From NCBI GenBank assembly GCA_963971405.1, contig OZ020484.1:13144001-13208000 (forward strand): a stretch of 64,000 nt of DNA, given 5' to 3'. The notes beneath the pieces are model-generated. The model was not told the origin of the DNA, did no database searches, and was given only the letters and a program-made list of their open reading frames with translations. This stretch comes from Psococerastis gibbosa (lineage: Eukaryota; Arthropoda; Insecta; Psocodea; Psocidae). Shown piece after piece: positions 36,130 through 46,859 of the stretch (positions are counted from its first letter, which is position 1; each line of letters opens with the position of its first letter). A program made the position numbers and the translations under genes.

Positions 36130-37510
36130 GCAGTCGCCGCAATTTCTTAGGGCCGACTCACTCTAAATTGGGACTTAGTTATTCAATGCTGTGTAGTGTG
36201 TAACATAAATTAAATTCTATAATCTTGTTTTGCCTTTCCCAATGGCAATTCCCTATGGCAATACAAGAAAGCAGCACTCGGGACTGTTTTGTTAGAATGT
36301 TGTATGCAAAACCACTTGGCTTCTGAATTTTTAATTAAATGCAAAAAGTCATCAGTGGATAATTAGTAATTTCGACTTTGGCAAGGTGGTAACGTGCTTT
36401 TTACTTGTGCGAGTCTTTACGCATCTTGTGATCGGAGACGCGTCGTAACTCGACACAAGTGCCTATTAGGTTACATAGAGAGGAGATTGAAGAGGTTATC
36501 GGATACATTCATTAAATTGTTTGTCCGCGATTAACCATTAAAAAAAAAATGGATTGCGAAATTTATTAACAAAAGTTATTGGGTTTCAGTTCCACATTTG
36601 AGGCCATTGGTTGTAATCGAATGGTCAGGAATGGCCCAGTTGCTGGTTTTTTCTAATAATCAATAGATTAGGGTCTCCGGTCTACCTATGGATAACGGCC
36701 ACCAATTAACTTCATTTGCGGACATATCTTGCCTACGTTTTTTTTTACTTTAAAAATACTAGTTTTCAAGAATATAAGCTATATCTTAGTTATAAAACTC
36801 AGCTTTCCATACTAGTTGTCTGTTCTGTTTTGGCAGTATAGCTGCATGATAAGTAGTGTGATGCAAACCAGATTTTTTGTTCCCTCCAGGACGATGAGCA
36901 ACACTCAATTATGCAAAGAAAACATGAATTTGGATGCAAGTGGTTAGGTCTCAGGGGGGTGATCGGACTCGGAAAGAATTCAGATTTGAGTGATGGATGT
37001 GTCGTAAATTTTGATTCCCCCTCAGATTTACACAAGTAGTTTGTTTCCCCTGTCATTTGTTTGTCATTTCCCCTACGTATGGCTGAGGTGAAAGGTTGCT
37101 TGGGATGGATAATTGCAGAAACTTACTAGGTTCCACTTCATATGCTAAAAACATACTAAAAAGGCTTGAGGACTAATAGAGGATCATCTCCCATGACATT
37201 ATTGCTTTCCTATTTATGCGAAGTATAATAATAACAATAATAATATAATAACAATTCGTATATTTTTCTAAAATGATTGGCGTAACAAATTATTTTGTAG
37301 GCCCCCTTAACCTGAAGGTGTGCGGGGTACCTACCAACTCAAGTTGACAAAATTAATTATAATAATGAAGTAATTAAAAAATAAAAATAGTAATATAAAT
37401 ACAATAATACAACAATACATATTTATACCCTTTAGTTATTATATATATAATCAGCCAAGTAGGCAGCATTAACTGACAGCAGTGCCTCTGGTATACTCCA
37501 ATGCGGCCCT
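36130..37510. other. No gene supported
   Basis: A degraded relative of the 8417-8584 MITE around 36160. The phrase 'gcgagtctttacgcat' near 36408 recurs at 39728. One unrecognised minus ORF, 36799-37056. Confidence 0.4.
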
Positions 37511-37514
37511 TATA

Positions 37515-37900
37515 ATAATAATGAAAACTTTGTAATGGACGAAATTTTTTATTCCGTGATTTCAACGGATTTACACGTTTCGAGGTCACAGGAACCAAAA
37601 AAAGTGTTATATGCGAAATGTCAGTCTGTCTGTTTGCCTGTTGATCGATTTGCAGGCAAACTACTCATTGGATTTTGATTAAATTTGGCATGTAGGTTTA
37701 AATCATAATGATCATTAATATTTTTTATTATTTTGGGTTAACTCAGTTTTGGGGGATTTTACCCTAAAAAAAACTAAAAAAACAACGGCTAAAAACAATA
37801 TTTCTTAAAAATGGCTCCAACGATTTCTTTTAAATTCACATACTGTAGTTTGTAGTCGTTACCCGCTTGCCCCTTCATTGTTGACTTTTGGGGTAAAAAA
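37515..37900 (+). repeat. Dispersed repeat family (copies at 50190 and 53960)
   Basis: Characteristic pieces: 'gatttcaacggatttacacg', 'gtctgtctgtttgcctgt' and 'gattttgattaaatttggca', in the same order as in the other two copies. The next section ('aatggctccaacgatttctt') also matches the 53960 copy. No TIR or tail seen. It resembles widespread invertebrate repeats of unclear class. Confidence 0.7.
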
Positions 37901-37904
37901 TATC

Positions 37905-38011
37905 TATTATTAGTTAATTTATTTAGCTCTCATTTAATCAATACTACATATTTCTTCTATGTTGGCCCACGACTACCCCCCTCACGCCCAAATGGGCTGG
38001 ATTCGTCCCTG
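37905..38011. mobile_element. hAT-type MITE, family A, right half
   Basis: 'ccacgactaccccc', then GGCTGGATTCGTCCCTG at the right end. The left end is missing. It abuts the end of the repeat 37515-37900. Confidence 0.55.
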
Positions 38012-38014
38012 AGT

Positions 38015-38825
38015 ATACCATGTTATTGATACCCAATTGGGAGGTGCAGTAGGGCTTACTTATCTTCTAGATAGTTTTATTAAGTCATAAACGTTTAAAC
38101 TTGTAGATAGTGAGTGATTATAATGACTCAATATTCATGTTTTTGCGTCAGTTTGTTGTTCTCTGACACCATTAGCAGCTTATACGAGTAAAGCTATGTA
38201 ATAAATGATAGAGCTAATTAAGAATTAACCAATTTACACTGTCTAGCTTCTACATTCACCATAACATCTAAAATATCAATTATTTACCATAATAAACCTG
38301 CTGGTAAAACGGCTCGGTTCTCATGTGCATCGCTTATGAGCTCATTACATGTTTATGACCCAATTAGCCTGAGTTATTGGCACTTTGTCCAGACAATGCA
38401 CTTCTAACATGCAACTTCCATCTGATAGCATTATGAAGATTTAACTGGAAAATGTGTAATTCCTGTCTTAAATATGTCAGCAATGCAATGATAACCGTGT
38501 GGACACATAAAACAAAGGCTTTGGCCATTACTTTTTATATCACTCCTGCCCAACTTGCGTGGAGAATTGCTTATTATCACTTATCAGGGTATATGGTAAA
38601 AGTCTGCGGGGACCTCCTGGTGTCTGAGCATTCAACACTCCTCGTTAATCGCATTAAGCGGGGGGAAATTACTTGAAAAGGCATTTAAAAACAAAAGGAG
38701 AATACGAAATTTTATTCAAACGTGCACGTGCACTTCCGCCCTCGTGGTAATGGTCGGGTTACCGACCATAATGTTTCAACATGTCGCGTGCTGGCGGCCC
38801 TGATTCCCGCCATTTCCTCTGTGTA
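38015..38825. other. No gene supported
   Basis: AT-rich; one 74-codon plus ORF (38452-38676) is unrecognised. Confidence 0.4.
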
Positions 38826-38829
38826 GCTG

Positions 38830-39375
38830 TCGTGGCAGCAGCGGTCCCACCTGTCCTGTAATATACAAGTAGTCTTAATTCAATTTCCTAAAGGCATGCG
38901 GGCTGTGTTTTTTCGACTCGTATCTGTACTTGGTTACGTCATGCTTTCTTCTGTTTCATTGCATCAATGGTAAGCTTGTCTCAGCTTGTTCATTGTCGCT
39001 TGTAGCTGGTGTAGTAGTATGGTTGGACACAGTCCCAGGCCACGGTGTGGGCCCATAGGACAGGGGACCTCCTGATTATAGTGGATTCCGAACCACTTGG
39101 GAAACACAGTGAAGTCACACGATTAGTTCGGAGGTGACCAGGACAAGTCCTACTATGTTTCCCTACCGGCACTGTGCCCACTACCAAGTTATCTGCATCT
39201 TTGAACCTGCTCAGGTCCGCTGGATTCAACTTGGTAAGGCGGCCGGCTTGTAGCTGGTGTAAGTTGACATCGAGAACGTATACCAGTTTGCCAATGGCCA
39301 AAATTCATACGGAAACAATACAAATAATGTCTGAAATACATGGGGTCATTGGCATTGGACAAGGGACCTATGGAC
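38830..39375 (+). repeat. Dispersed repeat interrupted by a 233-bp insert
   Basis: A diverged, inverted copy lies at 54620-54960 without the insert. Shared pieces include 'cgactcgtat', 'gtttcattgc' and 'gtcattggcattggacaagg'. The interrupting sequence is 39014-39246. Identity of the repeat unknown; coding frames across it are not recognisable. Confidence 0.6.
39014..39246. mobile_element. Short retroposon-like insert with 15-bp TSD
   Basis: A perfect 15-bp direct repeat, CTTGTAGCTGGTGTA, flanks it (38999-39013 and 39247-39261), and the paralogue at 54620-54960 shows the unoccupied site. A TSD this long and of odd length points to target-primed or other endonuclease-nicked integration. A second copy is in the Tc1 element (3740-4010). 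There is no poly-A tail or Pol III box I can see. Confidence 0.75.
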
Positions 39376-39379
39376 CACG

Positions 39380-40340
39380 TATAGGGTTCACAAAAAGTCC
39401 TTCAGAACATTATTTAAAAAAAGCTATTTCAGTGTCTTTCTGTGACACGAAACGTGATGACTTTCCAGGCAAGAGGTATTTTACTCTGCGAAGGAAATTT
39501 GTTGTGTCACGATTCAAAACCCGCGTGAGCCGTGAACGTAAAAGCTGAGCTAAGAAAAAAAGTACAAGAAATTTAAGCAGTGTATGATTTTTTAGCATAA
39601 AAGTCTCGTTTGTTTGTTTGTTTGTTTGAACACATTGATTCATCCCAAATTAAATTATAAGGATGAACCCTTTCCATCCTGTTTGGTACTACTCTTGTAG
39701 ACTTCGATGCGTGCTTGCACTTGTGCGAGTCCCTACAAGCTATGCAATCGGAGACGTGTCGTTACTCAACTCAACTCAACTCATAAATTGTTTTTTTTTA
39801 AAGAAAAAAAAACTTAGTATTCTAAACTTGAATTGAATGATGAATGGGTGAATCGTTTCCCTAGTCCCCAAGTGCCCTTGTGCCTCATTTAGTCAGGGTT
39901 GCCTCGTCCAGGAACGAAGGCTTCGGGCTCCTCGCCTTGATAGGTTTTACAGCCAATAACTTAGCGTATCTAGGAACCCACTATTATGCGCCTGCCGCCT
40001 GTTTATTAAAAAAAAATTCCTCCCCCTCCCTTCCGTTTGCAGTTTTTTGAATAAGTTTTCGTTTGTAAAATTTAAATAAAGAGTTCTGCTGTCAAAATGC
40101 GTCCAAACCTACTGGGTCCTTTTCCCATCTGTATTTTAAACGAGGAAACCCCGGGCCCCCTGTTTTTTGGAAAGTCTTTAAATCAAAACATTGTTGTTGC
40201 CAAAATGGTTAAATCTCCCCTATTTCGGGACTTCGGGTTTATTTTTTCAACAACAAAAATATCCCCCTGGTGCCACTACGTACTTCAAAATTAGTTAAAT
40301 ACTTTGGGCGGGGGGGGGGGGGGGGGGTGGCTACATTTGG
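39380..40340. other. No gene supported
   Basis: (GTTT)n microsatellite at 39607-39627. ORF 39174-39548 runs from the repeat into this stretch and is not recognised. A run of about 17 G is near 40311-40327. Confidence 0.4.
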
Positions 40341-40350
40341 GTAACCCAAG

Positions 40351-40555
40351 CAAGGGCGGATCCGGTGGAAAATTTAGGGGGGGGGGGTCACAAGTTTTTG
40401 TAAACTTAAAAGGTAATTTTTTTGCTGAAAAGTTGAGTTTTTTTATATTTTTTTTTACTAGATATCTTATGAATTTAAAATGAATTTACTCATTTAGGGG
40501 GGGCGGGGCGGGTCATGATCCCCCTGACCCCCCCCCCCCCGTGGATCCGCCATTG
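40351..40555. mobile_element. hAT MITE, family B, inverted orientation
   Basis: Starts CAAGGGCGGATCCGG and ends GTGGATCCGCCATTG. Flanks AACCCAAG (40343-40350) and AACCCAGG (40556-40563) match at 7 of 8 positions. The core 'tcacaagtttttgtaa' is the complement of that in 35918-36120. Confidence 0.82.
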
Positions 40556-40644
40556 AACCCAGGGCAACACTGACCCTAAATACGCCTCTGGCTGCAGTAA
40601 CAGTATGCTAAAGATCCCTTGCCCCTGAGAACCATAAATAAAAT

Positions 40645-40710
40645 AAATAAATTAATATTGACTTTTTTGTTCTATCATTAAGCCAACCTAGCGGAGATAG
40701 GGCTATAACC
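40645..40710 (-). repeat. tRNA-Glu SINE, 3' fragment
   Basis: 'aagccaacctagcggaga' and the AATA-rich tail match the 3' half of 40776-40990. A separate partial copy. Confidence 0.6.
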
Positions 40711-40775
40711 TATAAGGATGAACCCGTCCATTCTATTTATCAGTACATATACACAGGTAAATGAGGAGGGCCACC

Positions 40776-40990
40776 CATAGCAAATAAATGTAAATTAGGA
40801 CTTTTTGTTTTATTACTGAGCCAACCTAGCGGAGTTATGGCTATAAAGCTTTTACATTCAACTAAGAAGGCCCGGGACCGCCTGTTTTAAATGCCCTCCG
40901 AAGCATGGCCAGAAAATGTGTGGAACTCGAACCAACAATCAGCAATTGGGTGAAAGTCGGAGTCATTACCACTACTCTACAGGTCCTGAC
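40776..40990 (-). repeat. tRNA-Glu-derived SINE
   Basis: Minus strand, 5' to 3': box A-like 'tagagtagtggtaatga', an anticodon-region 'gactttcaccc' as in tRNA-Glu(UUC), box B 'ggttcgagttcc', then the body 'cttcggagggcat', 'ggtcccgggcc', 'ctccgctaggttgg' and an AATA-rich tail. The same structure is at 51868-52085. Confidence 0.8.
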
Positions 40991-40999
40991 AGTATACTG

Positions 41000-42385
41000 T
41001 GCGTACCGCCATGTTAAAATCGTGGCTTCCGGTAGCTTCCGATCTTATTTCAATTAAAAGTGCGGGCTCAACACATCCTCTTACTTTTGTTCCCCCTAAT
41101 TATGCAAATCTATTAATTTACATTAACATATATTATGACTCACTCGTGGTCTGTAGGCTACAGTGCTACACTGTACACATGAGCGACTAACGCCGGTTGT
41201 TGTAGCAAAGAACGTGTCATGGCAAATATCCGGCGTTACCAGCTGAAGTTCACTTTCATAGTTTCATAGCGTTTGATCTGACTGCGTTGACTCTTTAACA
41301 AGTAGCTCATCGCTCGTAAACGGCCCGAAAGTAAAGGGTATAAGATAATGCATTATGTAATAGTAATGAATGTAAAGTAAGATATATACATAGATTGTAG
41401 ATAGGTTGATTATTTATAGATAGACAGATAGTATAGTAAGAAGTATAGAATGTAATAGTAAGATAAGAATAATGGTTGTGTCCAATAAATAAAGCATTAC
41501 CAATACAATCTAATGAGGTTCAGGAACACTGGTGAGGATTGAAGCATGTAACACGCTTTTTGCAAAAAATAAAAGAGGGAGGGGGTGCTCTATCTTAGTA
41601 ACTATTAGTCTACCTAAAACACAAAAATAGGGCCGGTTTCGAACTTATGTTAATGTATTTTCGAATGTTTTTTGTACATTTGCAATGGATGACCATATAC
41701 CAGGAAATAACTTCCAATCTCAATTTAATTATTTCTTTTACATGTGTAACTGGTTTGGAGGGTCTACCTGTACAGATATAAAAATAAATATAAAATAAAA
41801 TAGTAATATAATGTTGTACCATCAAAAATACCAACCTGATTCGAAAATTACGTCCTTATCGAATTAGGAAACGCGATTAAGTAGGTAACTTTATTCATGA
41901 CTGATTAGGTCAGTATAATATCAAAGCTATAAAGCGGTTGAATGAATCACAGCGATATCTACAGTATAAGTGTTATGAGAAAGAGAAACATGATCGATTC
42001 GCTCACATGTGACACATTGCAATGCGTTGATAATAATTTTTATGACCGTAGGTAATTCAATTGCCCACCCGCACAGCTTGATATGGAATCGGTTCTCAGT
42101 GCAACCGGAAGCAGACAAATTTATAGGGCAGCCAGTCAACCGGGGAGTCTGACGCCTCCTGGCTCCTGATGACCTACCTGAGAAAATCTTCGTGTAATGA
42201 TGAAGATAGGCCTAATTTGAATTCTGTTATATACACGAGAGCCGTCAAATAGTCGTCACCCATTACCCCATTTTCGTCTTCAACACCCCGTGTATAATTA
42301 TTCAATTTCAATGGTTTTTGGTAAAAGGGTAAGTTAACTAGATGCTGCAGGGAGGGAAGAGGTGGAATCCTTATTAGAGATAGTG
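41000..42385. other. No gene supported
   Basis: A TAGA/GATAG-rich stretch at 41350-41470 and short unrecognised ORFs. Confidence 0.4.
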
Positions 42386-42393
42386 GCCTAGAC

Positions 42394-42566
42394 CAGGGAC
42401 GGATCCAGTCCATTTGGGGGGGGGGGGGTAGTTGTGGGTCAAAATAGGAAAAACATACACATGTAGTACAATTAAATCAGAGGTTAATAAATTTAACTAC
42501 AATAGATTTACTAAATTTTTTTTTTGGGGGGGGGGGCAGCTACCACCCCCCCTGTATCCGTCCACG
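42394..42566. mobile_element. hAT MITE, family A, full-length
   Basis: A 173-bp copy from CAGGGACGGATCCAG to GTATCCGTCCACG, with G-runs inside both ends and the 'gggtcaaaataggaaaaaca' core. Flanks GCCTAGAC and ACCTCGAC agree at 6 of 8 positions. Confidence 0.75.
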
Positions 42567-42613
42567 ACCTCGACTTAGACTATTGGTAAAGGTTAATGGC
42601 AATGGTGTAATAC

Positions 42614-42795
42614 TATTTAACAAAGGGTTAGTTGGACTTACATTGCCTACTGTATTAATAGTCATTAGAGGCATTGGCGTCATAGTCACCCTTCCCCTGA
42701 CAATGGGCTACGTCCTAATTGTTCGATTACAATAATGTCTCTCATGACTATTAGCACAGCAGGCAAAGTAAGTCCAACTTACCCTTTGTTAAATA
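42614..42795. mobile_element. Inverted-repeat element, 182 bp
   Basis: Left 'tatttaacaaagggttagtt' and right 'aacttaccctttgttaaata' arms of about 50 bp surround an unrelated core. Probable MITE; superfamily unknown. Confidence 0.65.
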
Positions 42796-43126
42796 GGCTG
42801 AGACTATGTGTTATGTGAGATATGTTATTAATGCGTGCACGTTTAGTTTAATAGTAGCGTGTTCAATTTATTTTAATTTTTAAATTTGTATAATATTGTT
42901 AAATGTGTTCCTAGGGCGACTACAAAATTATTGTGTATTAATTTAATTGTTTACTGTTTCGATACACGTTTACTTACTTTATTACTTGCTTATTAGTTTT
43001 GTACATGAAATACTTTAGAAGGGAAAACTATTCTTTTCTTAAGAGGGCATGCTATGAAAGAAATTAGCACCCACCCCAAAATTTGTTATTTTTATCGACT
43101 TTTTTTTTAAATTAATTAACAAAGGA

Positions 43127-43335
43127 AGTTATTAAAGATGTAAAAGACTACTTCATGCATCATATAATAGGAAATATTAAATTTTTGGTATTATCATAAA
43201 AACCTCTGGGGACTAAAATTTCGGGTAATCTAGAATTTTTGAAAAAACTACAAAACTGAAAAGTAAAAATACCCAATTATATGATGCGCGAAGTAGTCAC
43301 CTACAGCTCAAATGTGCCGAATTTTTAATAACTTG
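43127..43335. mobile_element. Imperfect inverted-repeat element
   Basis: 'gactacttcatgcatcatat' on the left is mirrored by 'atatgatgcgcgaagtagtc' on the right, with 'agttattaa' and its complement further out. Poorly preserved. Confidence 0.45.
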
Positions 43336-43339
43336 CTGA

Positions 43340-43945
43340 GTTAATGAAAAATATATTTATTTAATTTTGGAGTACCTACCAATTTTCTACTTAGCATATC
43401 CTCTACAGAGTTATAGACGATAAGACGATTGGTCTATTAGTCTGTAGAGACCTTTCATCATAATCATCATCAACAACATCATCAAAGTGACAAAACTTTA
43501 CAAGACTGTCATTAGTGCCAAACAATAAAAATATGTTTATGTCGCTAGCTGATGGCATCTCTCAATTTTTAATGGCGGCCTACTATGTTGGCTGGCACAT
43601 TAGTGCTCGTTATCTATTCTGCATGAGTGGCTCCCCGTAAGTGTACGGCTCTCCCTCAGCCTGTACCTACACTGTCATGACTTAACCAACACTTTGATTT
43701 GCATTTAAAAAGACTTCAGGCCACTTATAAGACTACCTTGTCGCATTTATTGATGATGTTGCCATAAATAATAGTAGGTTGTGGTAAAGTGTTTTTGTTT
43801 AGGAGTTTTTGGACTAGCTTTGTGAACGCTATATGGTGATGAATTGGCACTTTTCTGAGTACCCTTTTATCAGTTACTAAAATTATTTTCGTCGAAAACC
43901 CATTATGACTGTGCAAACATTGTATGCTTACCTGTCGTAAGTCGT
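43340..43945. other. No gene supported
   Basis: AT-rich; one short minus ORF (43725-43916), unrecognised. Confidence 0.4.
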
Positions 43946-43949
43946 AGCC

Positions 43950-44400
43950 TACGAGACTATGAGAAATGGGTTATGGCTCGGAGTAGCGAGGAGCTGCTTG
44001 AAAGGTGGGAGCGTAAGATACTCCGAAAGGTGTATGGACCAATCCAAATGGAGATCCACATCAGGGAGAGAGGAAGGGACAGAGAGATTGGCGTATCTGT
44101 AGAAATCATGAGCTATATGAGCATATCTATGAGCGATGTACCAAGAACCTACGATAGTAGCAGAAATCAAGAGTACCCGCATCAGGTGGCAAGGGCACGT
44201 GGAATGACCATAGGACAACATGAGCGGCCTTACACAAAGTACCCCAAGGAAGAAAACAAGTGGAACGACCACGGATGCGATGGCTAGATGACGTCGAAGT
44301 GGATCTGGTGACCCATGGCGTCGATGACTGGCGAAGGAGAATATAAGACAGCGCAAGCTGGCGCGACGTGGCAGAGCAGGCTCTTCACGGGCAGTAGCGC
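43950..44400 (+). pseudogene. RTE-like LINE 3' end
   Basis: The first block reads 'RSSEELLERWERKILRKVYG'; after frameshifts a second reads 'PRMRWLDDVEVDLVTHGVDD' followed by WRRR, a stop, then 'SASWRDVAEQALHG'. This order (ERWERKILR..., RPR.RWLDDVE, DR..WR..AEQA) is the C-terminus of RTE-type endonuclease/RT proteins. It ends close to (GAATGGAT)n-like repeats at about 44430, a typical LINE tail. Only the last 140 or so codons are present. The 187-codon minus ORF over it (43949-44512) is a shadow. Confidence 0.85.
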
Positions 44401-44590
44401 CAAGAAGTAACTCAGTACTAAGTAAGGTTGAATGGATGAATGGATGACATTTCAAGAAAGCCTCTAACTTATAGACGATCTTATATTGTATTATATTCTT
44501 TACAAACAACACATTTTAAGATTCTATGATTTAATTTAAAGTTTAATGTCTTGAAAAAAAAAAATAAAAATACAAAAGTAATTCAAATAA

Positions 44591-44738
44591 GGGTAGCGCC
44601 CCCCCCCCCCCAAATTTAGGAAATCTATTGTAAATTATTTTATTACGCTCTGATTTAATGATTTAATGGATCCTACATATGTTTTCCCTATTTTGACCCC
44701 AAACTACCCCCCCCCTCCCCAAATTAGATTCGTCCCTG
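44591..44738. mobile_element. hAT-type MITE, family A, inverted
   Basis: C-run, 'taaattattttattacgctc', 'cctattttgacccca', C-run, then CGTCCCTG at the right end. The left TIR is gone and the right TIR lacks the CTGGATC part. Confidence 0.55.
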
Positions 44739-44744
44739 TCTACG

Positions 44745-45084
44745 TATTGTACTACTTGGCATTGGTAATAACGTCATATCTTCAATTGTCAAATAGCGGA
44801 AGTTGCCGTTGATTCATTTAGAAGGAAACGTTACTTACGGTACGTTATCAAAGTCTGAAGCCCATAAACTATTCCGTATCCCCCATAAATTTTGGTAATT
44901 GCCCTGCAAAATAATCTGAATTACAATTACACATAGGCAGCAGACTCGTGCATTCTCACCAAAATGCAACTGCCAAATACCAGCAGTTGTCAAAACCTAC
45001 AACTGATTCCCATTTGATAAGATTGACACCAGTTGCTTTCGCATTATGCAAGCAATGAAGTGTCTCCATATTTTTGAAGTAAAA
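44745..45084. other. No gene supported
   Basis: No recognised ORF or repeat. Confidence 0.35.
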
Positions 45085-45632
45085 GTGCATTTTGCAAATG
45101 CGATATATAAGGTATGAGTAGATAAGTCGGCGGAAGTGTATCAGACATGACATGAGCTAATGACGTTAAGATGCATGCGGTGTGTTTATTATTTCTGTGA
45201 CTTTGAAATTTATTGTTATTGACTTTTTATGGCGATTTTCTTCTTTTTCATTTTTTTGAGGGTGGCAGAACTGTGAACTTGAAGTAATGCATTGCATAAT
45301 GAAATATATTATTCTATTTGTGGTCACACTACACTATTATGCTACAATGTATTAGGCTACTTGAATTTTTTTAATTTTAAATTTAGTTATACAAAATACC
45401 AAACTTTGAAGTGCATTTTGCAAAGGCGATATATAATATATGTAGATAAGTCGGCGGAAGTGTATCAGACATGAGCTAATGACGTTGAAAAGCATGTGGT
45501 GTGTTTATTATTTCTGTGACTTAGAAATTTTTTGTTATTGACTTTTTATGGAGCTTTTTTCTAGGATGGCAGAAGTTGAACTTGAAGCAATGCATTACAT
45601 AACGGAAATATAGTACGGTATTCTATTTTGCG
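45085..45632. repeat. Direct repeat, two units of about 230 bp
   Basis: Units at 45085-45320 and 45411-45632 (326-bp spacing) share 'agtgcattttgcaaa', 'gataagtcggcggaagtgta', 'gtgtgtttattatttctgtg' and 'ttgttattgactttttatgg', separated by about 90 bp of unique sequence. No coding signal. Confidence 0.8.
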
Positions 45633-45649
45633 GATAGATAATAAAAAAA

Positions 45650-45752
45650 ATGAATACAACTCAACTTTTCAACAAAAAATATTATATTTTAAAAGTACAA
45701 AAAACTTGTGACCTCCCTTCCCCCTAAATTTTCCGCTGGATCCCCTCTTGGT
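45650..45752. mobile_element. hAT-type MITE, family B, right half
   Basis: 'caaaaaacttgtgacc', C-rich run, 'ctaaattttccgctggatcc' at the right end as in 35918-36120. The left end is missing. Confidence 0.55.
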
Positions 45753-45754
45753 TC

Positions 45755-46450
45755 GATATAACTAAAAAAAAATTCCTACTTTAAAGTTGAAAGTATAATA
45801 TGGTGAAGGATGAACCCCCAATTTTTTTGCCAATTGGTTGTTGTCTGACAGCTTAAAAAAAAATAGAGTTTTGAAGGGTATCTTGGACTGGTAAGCAAAC
45901 CATCATTTTCTGCTTTCTTTCAATATGACTAAGATTGCAAGCCACAGCTGGGAAACTTATAATTTTAAACCAAATAGCCTACCTATTAATATTGGAACGG
46001 GGGCCCTCAGAGTTGAAAGACCAAAGGGGGACGAGAGTGGCGTGGGGGCTCTATCACTGAATGGCACAAAAATGAGTGGAACCACACCTTGAGCATCCCA
46101 TCTGCCACCAGTAGGTAGCTGATTTTGTATGCACCCTTTCCCCCAAAACCAATTATATAGTCAGATTTACCAACAAATGTGAAATCTGGCCGCCTGTCCA
46201 TCATATTACATTTGAGAGTTCGTATTACAGCAGGTGACCTTTAACTGTCTGTAACAGAAATCCCCCTAATACATCAATTACTAATTTATTTCAATCTACC
46301 TCTATAGGGGTAAGTTTGAAGTATATCATAGCAAAAGTCAATAAAGCCAACTTGAAAGAGAAAATTATTATGAAACGGAAGGTCGCAGCCCGAATACACA
46401 TAAATGGACAAATGTTTTCCTAGTATAGTGTTAGATTCATCCACGCTGGT
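45755..46450. other. No gene supported
   Basis: One short minus ORF (46007-46204) is unrecognised. Confidence 0.35.
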
Positions 46451-46454
46451 TGCA

Positions 46455-46854
46455 CAGCAGCCCGATCATGGTGATTTGGGATTATTATATATTCATATTT
46501 TGTTTTAAACAAATGAGTGTGAAATGCGCGGAAAAGTTATAAAATAAAATAATAGAATATTTTTGGTGAGTTTTCAATTTTCTCTCGCTTAAGTCAGAGA
46601 TGCAGGTATAAACACATTAATTAAAATTCTTATTATCTTTCAACATTCTACCTATATAGGTATAAATTTTATTGTTTATAAGTATTTACTTCAAATATTA
46701 AACAATGCATTCTCAAACCATTCACTTGTATTCTAATAATGTATCAATTTGAATTTCCCGCGCATATTTTAAGTTTTAACACCATCATGTGACACCTTAC
46801 TACTGCGGTATTAAAAAATAAACCCCGGTATAAATTGCCATGATCGGGCTGCTG
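46455..46854. mobile_element. TIR element related to 26254-27806
   Basis: Starts CAGCAGCCCGATCATGG and ends CCATGATCGGGCTGCTG. The interior is non-coding and AT-rich. It shares the outer TIR core (CAGCC-GATCATGG) with the larger element and has no nested MITE. Confidence 0.7.
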
Positions 46855-46859
46855 AAACG

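Noticed and set aside
43949..44512. 187-codon minus-strand ORF
   Set aside because: It is the antisense shadow of the RTE-like LINE fragment on the plus strand, whose motifs explain the open frame.
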